6,061 nucleotides of DNA from NCBI GenBank assembly GCA_964386925.1, contig CAYLUU010000118.1, positions 1-6,061 on the forward strand, in the 5' to 3' direction. Below the pieces are notes generated by a model. That model did no database searches. It was not told where the DNA came from and was given only the letters and a program-made list of their open reading frames with translations. The position numbers and the translations under genes were made by a program. This document shows positions 1 through 6,061 of the stretch, piece after piece (positions within the stretch are counted from its first letter, which is position 1; every line of letters begins with the position of its first letter). Origin of the DNA: CAG-791 sp964386925. GTDB lineage: Bacteria; Bacillota; Clostridia; Lachnospirales; Lachnospiraceae.

Positions 1-78
1 AAGCATTACTCGCACATTTTATGCAAATTTGCTTGGCTCTGAATAGTTACAAAATCAGGTGTTATATGTCTGCAACAC

Positions 79-104
79 TCCCGCAGCCTCTGGCCGGGAT
101 TTTT
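79..104 (+). terminator. Probable rho-independent terminator of an upstream gene
   Basis: CCCG (80-83) pairs with CGGG (95-98), and GCC (86-88) pairs with GGC (92-94) across a TCT loop, with a two-base CA bulge at 84-85. T79 can also pair with A99. Five T residues (100-104) follow directly. The reverse strand has no T-run after the stem, so the orientation is plus. It would end a transcript entering from the left, whose coding sequence may stop at TGA 40-42 or TAG 44-46; neither reading is clearly coding. The stem is short and bulged, so this is only moderately supported. Confidence 0.42.
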
Positions 105-149
105 GCAGTTACATAATTCACAGCTCTTCTTTTGCGGGTATCCCAGGTT

Positions 150-158
150 TGCTATACT
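150..158 (+). promoter_or_regulatory. Extended -10 promoter candidate for the three-gene cluster
   Basis: TGC followed by TATACT (153-158) matches an extended -10 element (TGn plus a hexamer with five of six consensus bases). The best -35-like match is TTGCGG at 132-137, with a short 15-base spacer, so the promoter would rely on the extended -10. Transcription would begin near 165, giving a leader of about 35 bases that contains the ribosome binding site of gene 1. It lies just downstream of the probable terminator, which fits the start of a new transcription unit. Confidence 0.42.
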
Positions 159-183
159 GGGAGAAGGGGAAATTTTCTGCAAA

Positions 184-189
184 AGGAGG
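184..189 (+). promoter_or_regulatory. Ribosome binding site that fixes the start of gene 1
   Basis: AGGAGG lies 11 bases before ATG 201. The reading frame is open further upstream to TTG 132, but that codon has no comparable site before it, and it would lie upstream of the predicted transcription start. ATG 201 is therefore preferred. Confidence 0.8.
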
Positions 190-200
190 GCTGTTTTTAT

Positions 201-2000
201 ATGGGACATTATCAGAATTTTAAGAGTGTGATCTACTGCACAGCACAGTCGATGGTATCCATTCCGATGGAGGAACTGCAGCGGCAGGTGGATTTTTTCC
301 AGAAATATGTCGGCGTGGACAAGGTGTATCTGGAGCCATACCGAGATGACTGTCTGGTGCCGAGAGAGCAGCTGGGGCATTGCATCGAAGTGTTCCACCG
401 GAATGGGATTGAGGTTGCAGGGGGCATCACCACGACGATTTCCGGGCAGGGCGAAGCAGATGCCGGTCGTCAGCGCCTGTTCAACACTTATTGCTACAGC
501 AACGAAAGGATGCGCCGTCACCTGAAAGAGACCGTGGAGTACATCGCGGGGATATACGATGAGTTTATCATCGATGATTACTTTTTCACCAACTGCACCT
601 GTGACGACTGCCGCAAGGCAAAGGGGAATCGTAGCTGGGAAGAATTCCGACTCGCACTGATGAAGGAGGTTTCGGAAAATCTCATTCTCAAGCCGGCCAG
701 AGCTGTCAATCCGAAGATTTCCGTCACCATCAAATTCCCGAACTGGATGGAGAGCTACCAGGAGGCAGGCTACAATCCGGGCGAACAGAAAGATCTGTTT
801 GAGAGAATATTTACCGGCACCGAGACCCGCCATCAGCGGCATACTGACCAACATCTGCCGCGCTATGAGAGCTATTCGATCATGCGGTATATGGAGAATC
901 TGGCACCCGGGCGCAACGGCGGCGGCTGGTTTGACTGCTACCAGTGCTATCCGATGGACAGCTATCTGGAGCAGGCGTATCTGACGGTGCTCTCCCGTCC
1001 GAGGGAGGTCATGATGTTCTGCTGGGGCAGTCTTTACAGGAATAAGCTGATTACGCCGATGGGCTTTCAGCTGGAGCGCCTCGATGCAATGCTGTCGAAG
1101 GTCGGCGGCTGCACCGGTCTGCCTTGCTACCTGCCGGTGAACGCGCAGGGCGAGGATCACGCAGAAGATTATCTCGGAATGGCGGGAATTCCATTCGAGG
1201 GAGTTCCGGAGTTCCCGGAAGGGGCAAAGGCTGTTTTCCTGACGATGCAGGCTCTGAAGGATGAGAAAATCCTGGAGAAGCTGGAGCGGTTCGTTGCGGG
1301 CGGAGGGAAGGCAATCGTGACCTCCGGGTTTGTAAAGGAGGCTCTTGCAAAGGCACCGGAGCAGATGGGGGAACTGACGTCGATCCGATTCCGCGGTCGT
1401 ATTTTCGCGGCTCAGGAGTATATGACGGAACGGGACCATGGCTGGGGGACGGAGCTTTGCAGTGGGAGCAAGCCGGTGCTCTTCCCTGTCATGGAGCACC
1501 GCAACAATACGACCTGGGCACTGGCTAAGGGTTTTGGCGGAGATGAGAGCTATGGCCTTCTGCTGCGTGATACGTATGGACGCGGCCAGCTGATCACCTT
1601 GGTTCTGCCGGACAGCATCGCGGATCTGAAATACCTGCCGGTCCCGATTCTGAACCGTATTCGTCATGAGCTGAGTGTAGGGGATGTGCAGCTGGAAGGG
1701 CCGAGTCAGATTTCACTGTTCACGTATGACAACGATACTTTCTGCATTTATCCATATGCCTGCGATGAGAATGCGGCGGAGCAGCAGCTGCGTGTTCGAG
1801 TGAAGGGCCTGGCAGAGGAACTCTACAGTCTGGAAAATGAGAAGCTTTGCTATGAACCAATCGAGACCCGCGGCAACGAGACGGTATTCGAGGTGCATAT
1901 TGAACCGGGAGAATTCCTGTTCCTGGGAATTCACTGGAGAGAGGAACGCACCGGAAAGAGTGCCGAAGAGGAGTGGGGGTCCGCGCCGCACAGCTTTTAA
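201..2000 (+). CDS. GH42-like putative glycoside hydrolase, substrate unknown
   Basis: This 599-residue cytoplasmic protein has no signal peptide; I do not recognise it as a named enzyme. Residues 1 to about 315 look like a TIM barrel, with strands such as VDKVYLEPY (39-47) and EFIIDDYFF (121-129). A C-x-C-x2-C motif (Cys132, Cys134, Cys137) followed by SWEEFR (145-150) resembles the zinc site of GH42 beta-galactosidases, where a fourth cysteine lies upstream; Cys98 could play that part. Residues about 325-385 (KAVFLTMQALKD, then ERFVAGGGKAIVTSG) resemble the GH42 Rossmann-like trimerisation domain. Residues about 500-577 look like a small beta domain. The Asn-Glu acid/base pair of clan GH-A is not evident near the cysteine motif; Asp125-Asp126 stand there instead. 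The esterase gene follows after 12 bases, indicating one operon. The fold assignment is inferred by eye from motifs; a hydrolase role is likely but unproven. Confidence 0.8.
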   Translation: MGHYQNFKSVIYCTAQSMVSIPMEELQRQVDFFQKYVGVDKVYLEPYRDDCLVPREQLGHCIEVFHRNGIEVAGGITTTISGQGEADAGRQRLFNTYCYSNERMRRHLKETVEYIAGIYDEFIIDDYFFTNCTCDDCRKAKGNRSWEEFRLALMKEVSENLILKPARAVNPKISVTIKFPNWMESYQEAGYNPGEQKDLFERIFTGTETRHQRHTDQHLPRYESYSIMRYMENLAPGRNGGGWFDCYQCYPMDSYLEQAYLTVLSRPREVMMFCWGSLYRNKLITPMGFQLERLDAMLSKVGGCTGLPCYLPVNAQGEDHAEDYLGMAGIPFEGVPEFPEGAKAVFLTMQALKDEKILEKLERFVAGGGKAIVTSGFVKEALAKAPEQMGELTSIRFRGRIFAAQEYMTERDHGWGTELCSGSKPVLFPVMEHRNNTTWALAKGFGGDESYGLLLRDTYGRGQLITLVLPDSIADLKYLPVPILNRIRHELSVGDVQLEGPSQISLFTYDNDTFCIYPYACDENAAEQQLRVRVKGLAEELYSLENEKLCYEPIETRGNETVFEVHIEPGEFLFLGIHWREERTGKSAEEEWGSAPHSF

Positions 2001-2001
2001 C

Positions 2002-2007
2002 AGGAGG
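2002..2007 (+). promoter_or_regulatory. Ribosome binding site of the esterase gene
   Basis: AGGAGG begins two bases after the TAA of gene 1 (1998-2000). Two ATG codons follow in tandem, at 2010 (2-base spacer) and 2013 (5-base spacer). Two bases is too close for normal initiation, so ATG 2013 is the better start. The choice changes the protein by one methionine. Confidence 0.7.
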
Positions 2008-2012
2008 GGATG

Positions 2013-3593
2013 ATGGCTTATCAGTTTAAGAGAGAAAAAGGTGTTGCTGTTGCAGAGACGACGCACGGAACCGTCCAGGGGTACATCAAAGAGGGACTGT
2101 ATATGTTCAAGGGAATTCCGTATGCGAAGGCGAGGCGTTTCCACCGGCCGGAGCGGTACGACTGGGAGGGCGTGTTCGACGCCTCCAGTTACGGATATGT
2201 ATGCCCGTTGATGAGCGAGGATCGGCCTAACGGAGAACTCTTGGTACCGCATCGGTACTGGCCGCAGAATGAGGATTGCCTGAATCTCAACATCTGGACG
2301 CCGGGACTGGGAGATGGGGAAAAGCGTCCCGTCCTCGTATGGTTCCATGGCGGCGGATATTTTGCAGGATCCTCCATTGAACAGGTGGCCTACGAAGGCG
2401 AGAACATGTCACAGCTGGGGGATGCTGTGGTGGTGAGCGTCAATCATAGACTGAACATCATCGGATATCTGGATCTCTCGGATTACGGCGAGGAGTACGT
2501 GAATTCCGGAAATGCCGGCACGGACGACCTGATTGCGGCACTTCAGTGGGTGCACGATAATGCAGAGGTGTTCGGCGGAGATCCTGACAATGTTACAATC
2601 TTCGGTCAGTCGGGCGGCGGCGGAAAGGTGACCTGCGTTCTGCAGTCTCCGGAGGCAGACGGTTTGTATCATCGCGGGATCATCATGAGCGGTGTCTGCA
2701 GCGGAAGGGAAACGGCGCCGGTGAATCTCCCGGATGCGGCAGGGAGCGGAAAGCCCTGCGCGGAAGCGATGATGGAGGTGCTGGGAATTCACACAATTCA
2801 GGAGCTGGAAGGGGTTCCGTACCGCGATCTGGCAAATGCCTATCTGAAAGTATCTCCGATACTGAAGGAGCAGGGGTGCAACATCGGCTGTGCACCGTTT
2901 AAAAACGCGTATTACGCTGGCGATCCTTTGTTCAACGGATTCCGGAAGGAGACCGCCGGGATCCCGCTCCTCATTGGCACGACCTACGGAGAGTTCAGTT
3001 CGTTCAATGCAGCACCCTATGACAAAAGGACAGCATCCAGGGAGGAACAGATTGGTATTGTAAAGGCAGCGCTCGGGGAGAAGGAGGCGGAGAAGATTAT
3101 TCCGCTGTATGAAGCAGCCTATCCGGAGCGTGCCATTGCTGATGTGACGCGAATTGACTTCATGTTCCGCGTCAACGACATCGATTACATTGCGGAGAGG
3201 AGCAAGTTGAATCGCTGCACCTATTCCTATCTGTTCAATCACGATATGCCGATCGACGGCGGCGCCACGCCCTGGCACTGCTCGGATATTCCGTATGTAT
3301 TCCACAACACGGAACTCGTGCCCTCGACACAGGAGCCGGGCGGTGTGACAGAGCGGCTGGAGGAGAGCATCTTTGCCTCTGTGATGGCTTTTGCGAGAAC
3401 AGGGAATCCTTCCAATGACAGAGTTCCGGAGTGGCCGGCCTGCACAGAGGAAACGGAGAATGTGATGGTGGTCGACGATACATGGTCGCTTCGCCCGGAT
3501 TTTGACCACGAGCTTCTGAAGACGGTGCGGCCTTGCATGATGGCGGCTTTTCAGAGAAGAGCAGAAGAAATGCTGGAAAAAGTACAGCATTGA
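2013..3593 (+). CDS. Type-B carboxylesterase (para-nitrobenzyl esterase family)
   Basis: This 526-residue alpha/beta hydrolase cleaves carboxylic esters in the cytoplasm; no signal peptide is present. Numbered from ATG 2013, the family signature EDCLNLNIWTP lies at 87-97 and the oxyanion-hole HGGG at 112-115. The nucleophile elbow GQSGGG places catalytic Ser200 at codon 2610-2612, preceded by FGGDPDNVTIF. The acid is Glu327 in GTTYGEF, and the histidine is His422 in the stretch PWHCSDIPYVF, so the triad is complete. Length is normal for bacterial members (about 490-550). The family often gives low-specificity esterases active on model substrates, so the natural ester cannot be read from sequence. 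Its position between two glycosidase-type genes suggests deacylation of acylated sugars or plant glycosides (inference). It is probably co-transcribed and translationally coupled with gene 1. Starting at ATG 2010 would add one residue. Confidence 0.93.
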   Translation: MAYQFKREKGVAVAETTHGTVQGYIKEGLYMFKGIPYAKARRFHRPERYDWEGVFDASSYGYVCPLMSEDRPNGELLVPHRYWPQNEDCLNLNIWTPGLGDGEKRPVLVWFHGGGYFAGSSIEQVAYEGENMSQLGDAVVVSVNHRLNIIGYLDLSDYGEEYVNSGNAGTDDLIAALQWVHDNAEVFGGDPDNVTIFGQSGGGGKVTCVLQSPEADGLYHRGIIMSGVCSGRETAPVNLPDAAGSGKPCAEAMMEVLGIHTIQELEGVPYRDLANAYLKVSPILKEQGCNIGCAPFKNAYYAGDPLFNGFRKETAGIPLLIGTTYGEFSSFNAAPYDKRTASREEQIGIVKAALGEKEAEKIIPLYEAAYPERAIADVTRIDFMFRVNDIDYIAERSKLNRCTYSYLFNHDMPIDGGATPWHCSDIPYVFHNTELVPSTQEPGGVTERLEESIFASVMAFARTGNPSNDRVPEWPACTEETENVMVVDDTWSLRPDFDHELLKTVRPCMMAAFQRRAEEMLEKVQH

Positions 3594-3613
3594 AAGTTGA
3601 TGTGTCAATCAAT

Positions 3614-3627
3614 CGATACGTATGAAC
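3614..3627 (+). repeat. Outlying copy of the 14-bp repeat, palindromic core changed to TACGTA
   Basis: CGATACGTATGAAC differs from the main unit CGATTCGAATGAAC at two positions (5 and 8). These are the paired positions of the palindromic core, so TTCGAA has become TACGTA and the 8-bp symmetry (ATACGTAT) is kept. It lies 21 bases after the esterase stop codon and overlaps a weak -10-like TATGAA (3621-3626). Confidence 0.5.
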
Positions 3628-3664
3628 CTGCGTGTCTGTGAGGGGTACATTTCGCGGAATGAAT

Positions 3665-3712
3665 CGATTCGAATGAACTGATTCGAAGGAAACGATTCGA
3701 ATGAACCGATTC
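3665..3712 (+). repeat. 14-bp tandem repeat array with palindromic TTCGAA cores
   Basis: The unit CGATTCGAATGAAC occurs exactly at 3665-3678 and 3693-3706. A diverged copy, TGATTCGAAGGAAA, lies between them (3679-3692), and a partial copy CGATTC closes the array (3707-3712). A degenerate fragment sharing GAATGAA precedes it at 3651-3664. Each full copy centres on TTCGAA, spaced 14 bp apart, and GAATCGATTC (3661-3670) is a further 10-bp palindrome. Neighbouring copies can also fold into a hairpin: TTCGAAT 3668-3674 with ATTCGAA 3681-3687, loop of six. The array could be a multi-site operator, a structured leader RNA or a simple slipped-strand expansion; I cannot choose from sequence. The unit length is not a multiple of three, so it is unlikely to be coding. 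Confidence 0.7.
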
Positions 3713-3767
3713 CATCGTGAGGACGATGCAGGATGCGGCGGTTAAGACTGCAAGGCACGATGGTGCC
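3712..3767 (+). promoter_or_regulatory. Alternative hairpins abutting the alpha-galactosidase ribosome binding site
   Basis: Three pairings are visible. CATCGT (3713-3718) pairs with ACGATG (3723-3728) over a GAGG loop. GGCAC (3754-3758) pairs with GTGCC (3763-3767) over a GATG loop, ending one base before the Shine-Dalgarno GAGGAGG (3768-3774). CCATCGTG (3712-3719) is perfectly complementary over eight bases to CACGATGG (3756-3763), which would destroy both smaller hairpins. The first two structures are thus mutually exclusive with the third, the layout of a leader switch. No known riboswitch family is recognised, there is no U-run, and the Shine-Dalgarno itself is not paired. A regulatory role is inference. 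Confidence 0.35.
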
Positions 3768-3778
3768 GAGGAGGACAA

Positions 3779-5986
3779 ATGGCAATTGTTGTAAATGAGG
3801 CGGCGGGGCTCATCAGCCTGCATACGAAGAACGCAACCTATCAGATGAAGGTTGATGACAAGAAGAATCTGATTCATACCTACTATGGCAGCAGAATCGA
3901 TGAGAGCGACCTGTATGGACAAATTCGATTCATGGATCGCGGTTTTTGCGGCAACCCGTATGAGATCGGCGCAGTGGATCGGACTTACTCGCTGGATGCA
4001 CTGCCGCAGGAATACAGCTGTTACGGCACGGGAGATTTCCGGATTACCGGATTGCGGGTGAAGGAGCCGATGGGAGATCAGACGGCAGCACTGCGGTACG
4101 TGGGCTGCCGGGTGATGGACGGCTTGTATTCCATCGAGGGATTGCCGGCAGTGTACGGAGAGGAGAACGGGAATCAGAGCATTTGCATCACCATGCAGGA
4201 TCCTTGCAGCAAGCTGACCGTGGAGTTGTGGTACGGCGTCATGGAGGAACTGGACATCATTACAAGGTCGACCAGACTGGTCAATAACGGCACAAGCGCG
4301 CTGCAGATCGAAAAGGCGGCCTCTCTTTGCCTGGATTTCCAGTTCGGAGAATTCGATTGGATTACGCTGAACGGTCGACATGCCATGGAGCGGAGTGTGA
4401 CACGCAGGAGAGTGGCGCATGGGATCTCTTCAGTGGGAAGCGTTCGTGGAACGAGCAGCCATCAATACCATCCGTTCTCGATCCTGTGTGAGCCGCAGGC
4501 AACGGAGACACAGGGCAAGTGCTACGGATTCTCATTCCTCTACAGCGGAGACTTCCTTATGGAAGTGGAAAAGGATCAGCTGAACCAGACGAGGTTCCTC
4601 TGCGGAATTCATCCGGACGACTTCTCCTGGAATCTGGGAGCTGGTGAGACACTTGAACTCCCGCAGGTGATGATGACCTACAGCCGCGAGGGACTCGGCA
4701 GGCTCAGCCGGAATTTTCACAAGACCATTCGAGAGAATGTATGCCGAGGCCCCTGGAAGAGCAAAAGACGCCCGGTTCTCATTAACAACTGGGAGGCAAC
4801 GTATTTTAATTTTACCGGGGATCAGCTGGTTGACATTGCCAAAGAGGCACATGACATGGGCATTGATATGTTCGTCATGGATGATGGGTGGTTCGGCAAG
4901 CGCGAGAATGACAATTGCGCGTTGGGCGACTGGTATCCGAATGAGGAGAAGCTGGGCTGTACATTGAAGGATATGGTAGAGCGAATCACAGCGGATGGGA
5001 TGCTCTTCGGTATCTGGTTCGAGCCGGAGGCAATCTCAATTGACAGCGATCTGTACCGGGAGCATCCGGATTGGGCCATTGCGGCACCGGACCGCAAACC
5101 ATGCCTTAGCCGTAATCAGCTTGTGCTCGATTATTCCAGACGTGAGGTTTGCGATTATGTTCTGGGCCGCATATGCGACATTCTGGGCAGTGCCCCCATC
5201 AGCTATGTGAAGTGGGATATGAACCGCAGCATCTGCGATAAGTTCAGCAGAGGACTGGATCCGCAGCATCAGGGAGAATTCTCACATCGGTATATTCTGG
5301 GACTTTATTATGTGCTGGAGCAGCTGCACCAGCGCTTCCCGGAGGTGCTGATCGAAGGTTGCAGCGGAGGCGGCGGACGGTTTGATGCCGGCATGATGTA
5401 TTACACGCCGCAGATCTGGACGAGCGACAACACAGATGCGGTGAACCGTGTCTCAATTCAGTACGGAAGTTCGCTGGGGTATCCGGTATCTGTGATGGGA
5501 TCGCATGTCAGTGCGGTGCCCAACCATCAGACCGGACGGACTACGCCGCTCCACACCAGAGGATGCGTGGCAATGGCGGGGACTTTCGGCTATGAGCTGG
5601 ATATCACGAAGATGACGCCGGAAGAGAAGGCAGAGGTGAAGGAGCAGATTCGTACCTTCAAGGAGTTCTATGATTTGATCCAATACGGTGATTATTACCG
5701 TCTGTCCGGACCGAAGGAGCAGTGCACGGCGTGGGCAATGGTGAGTGCGGATCAGAGCGAAGCACTTCTGACCGCGGTCTATCATGGCGTAGAAGGCAAT
5801 CAGTGCCCGTATCATGTGAATGTATACGGATTGAAGCCGGAGCAGCGGTACGAGATTGAAACAGTAGGGAAAGAGTCTGCGGGGAAGGGATACCTTTCTG
5901 GCGCAGCACTCGAAAATGCCGGGTTGACGCTGCCAATCTCGACGGTGGAGAATGAGGCAGTACAGATCCACATCAGGGCTTGTTAA
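3779..5986 (+). CDS. Alpha-galactosidase, glycoside hydrolase family 36
   Basis: This 735-residue cytoplasmic enzyme releases terminal alpha-linked galactose from melibiose, raffinose, stachyose or galactomannan fragments, with retention of configuration. Its length matches the large bacterial GH36 (RafA/AgaA/MelA-type) enzymes, which are typically tetramers. Residues 1 to about 330 form the N-terminal beta-supersandwich, about 331-640 the catalytic barrel, and the rest a C-terminal beta domain. Barrel motifs include NNWEATYFNF (336-345), MDDGWFG (367-373), GIWFEPE (411-417), the nucleophile motif KWDMNR with Asp480, EGCSGGGGRFD (526-536) and the acid/base Asp550 in SDNTDA. The 70-residue gap between the two aspartates equals that in Geobacillus AgaA (478 and 548). 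GAGGAGG (3768-3774), four bases before ATG 3779, supports the start. It follows the esterase gene after a 185-base structured gap, so it is probably in the same operon but may be separately controlled. There is no truncation or missing catalytic residue. Confidence 0.97.
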   Translation: MAIVVNEAAGLISLHTKNATYQMKVDDKKNLIHTYYGSRIDESDLYGQIRFMDRGFCGNPYEIGAVDRTYSLDALPQEYSCYGTGDFRITGLRVKEPMGDQTAALRYVGCRVMDGLYSIEGLPAVYGEENGNQSICITMQDPCSKLTVELWYGVMEELDIITRSTRLVNNGTSALQIEKAASLCLDFQFGEFDWITLNGRHAMERSVTRRRVAHGISSVGSVRGTSSHQYHPFSILCEPQATETQGKCYGFSFLYSGDFLMEVEKDQLNQTRFLCGIHPDDFSWNLGAGETLELPQVMMTYSREGLGRLSRNFHKTIRENVCRGPWKSKRRPVLINNWEATYFNFTGDQLVDIAKEAHDMGIDMFVMDDGWFGKRENDNCALGDWYPNEEKLGCTLKDMVERITADGMLFGIWFEPEAISIDSDLYREHPDWAIAAPDRKPCLSRNQLVLDYSRREVCDYVLGRICDILGSAPISYVKWDMNRSICDKFSRGLDPQHQGEFSHRYILGLYYVLEQLHQRFPEVLIEGCSGGGGRFDAGMMYYTPQIWTSDNTDAVNRVSIQYGSSLGYPVSVMGSHVSAVPNHQTGRTTPLHTRGCVAMAGTFGYELDITKMTPEEKAEVKEQIRTFKEFYDLIQYGDYYRLSGPKEQCTAWAMVSADQSEALLTAVYHGVEGNQCPYHVNVYGLKPEQRYEIETVGKESAGKGYLSGAALENAGLTLPISTVENEAVQIHIRAC

Positions 5987-6061
5987 GGATGAGATGACAG
6001 CGAAGTGACAGGGTGGCGGAAGGATGTCCAAGGGCAGGGCCTTGCGAGGCCTCGGTACTTG

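Noticed and set aside
132..200. Upstream TTG start for gene 1 adding 23 residues
   Set aside because: No ribosome binding site precedes it, it overlaps the probable promoter, and the added residues look non-coding, while ATG 201 has a strong AGGAGG.
6..1667. 553-codon open frame on the minus strand, opposite gene 1
   Set aside because: It mirrors the codon structure of gene 1, has no recognisable motif, its product is rich in His, Arg, Leu and Pro as expected of an antisense frame, and it runs through the predicted promoter and terminator.
2409..3608. 399-codon open frame on the minus strand, opposite the esterase gene
   Set aside because: The plus strand carries an unmistakable complete esterase. 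The minus frame shows no domain and has the composition of an antisense shadow.
3592..3608. CcpA-type catabolite site resembling TGAAAG...TGTCA
   Set aside because: It is three bases too long for the consensus and lacks the central CG.
3590..3626. Separate promoter for the alpha-galactosidase gene (TTGATG 3597-3602, 18-base spacer, TATGAA 3621-3626)
   Set aside because: Both hexamers match only four of six consensus bases, and the -10 falls inside a repeat copy. It is possible but not strong enough to annotate.
3605..4420. 271-codon minus-strand frame crossing the intergenic repeats and the start of the alpha-galactosidase gene
   Set aside because: It is low-complexity antisense of a clear GH36 gene with no motif. 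Its extension over the gap reflects the lack of stops in the repeats.
6024..6061. Start of a further gene at ATG 6024 (or GTG 6013) running off the window
   Set aside because: No properly spaced ribosome binding site is seen, both frames are open by chance over so few codons, and nothing recognisable is encoded.
6029..6061. Terminator after the alpha-galactosidase gene (GGCCT 6038-6042 with AGGCC 6047-6051)
   Set aside because: The 5-bp stem has no T-run after it within the window, and alternative pairings such as CAAGG 6029-6033 with CCTTG 6040-6044 compete. The sequence ends too soon to decide.

Overview
The window looks like a small carbohydrate-degradation cluster from a Gram-positive anaerobe, most likely a gut-type Clostridia (Lachnospiraceae-like) member. 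This is an inference from strong AGGAGG-type Shine-Dalgarno sites before every gene, moderately GC-rich coding with tight spacing, and proteins of clostridial style. The taxonomy is not proven by anything here. All three genes lie on the plus strand and none starts with a signal peptide, so all products are expected in the cytoplasm, acting on imported sugars or glycosides.

Layout: positions 1-200 are non-coding or the tail of something upstream. They hold a probable rho-independent terminator (79-104), an extended -10 promoter candidate (150-158) and a good ribosome binding site (184-189). Gene 1 (201-2000) encodes a 599-residue protein. It appears to have a TIM-barrel glycosidase-like domain, a Rossmann-like domain resembling the trimerisation domain of GH42 beta-galactosidases, and a small C-terminal beta domain; its substrate is unknown. 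Gene 2 (2013-3593) follows within 12 bases and is a type-B carboxylesterase with a complete catalytic triad. A 185-base gap (3594-3778) follows, unusually structured for its size: a 14-bp tandem repeat with palindromic cores, then a set of mutually exclusive hairpins ending exactly at the Shine-Dalgarno of gene 3. Gene 3 (3779-5986) is a full-length family GH36 alpha-galactosidase. The last 75 bases show no convincing gene.

How the genes may work together (inference): the alpha-galactosidase removes alpha-1,6-galactose from raffinose-type sugars or galactomannan fragments. The esterase would strip acyl groups from acylated sugars or plant glycosides, and the GH42-like protein would act on a further linkage. 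Genes 1 and 2 look like one transcription unit. Gene 3 is probably co-transcribed but may be controlled separately through the structured gap.

The most interesting points are the unassigned GH42-like enzyme, which keeps a CxCxxC metal-site motif but has Asp-Asp near the place where clan GH-A enzymes carry Asn-Glu, and the repeat and hairpin architecture in front of the alpha-galactosidase gene.
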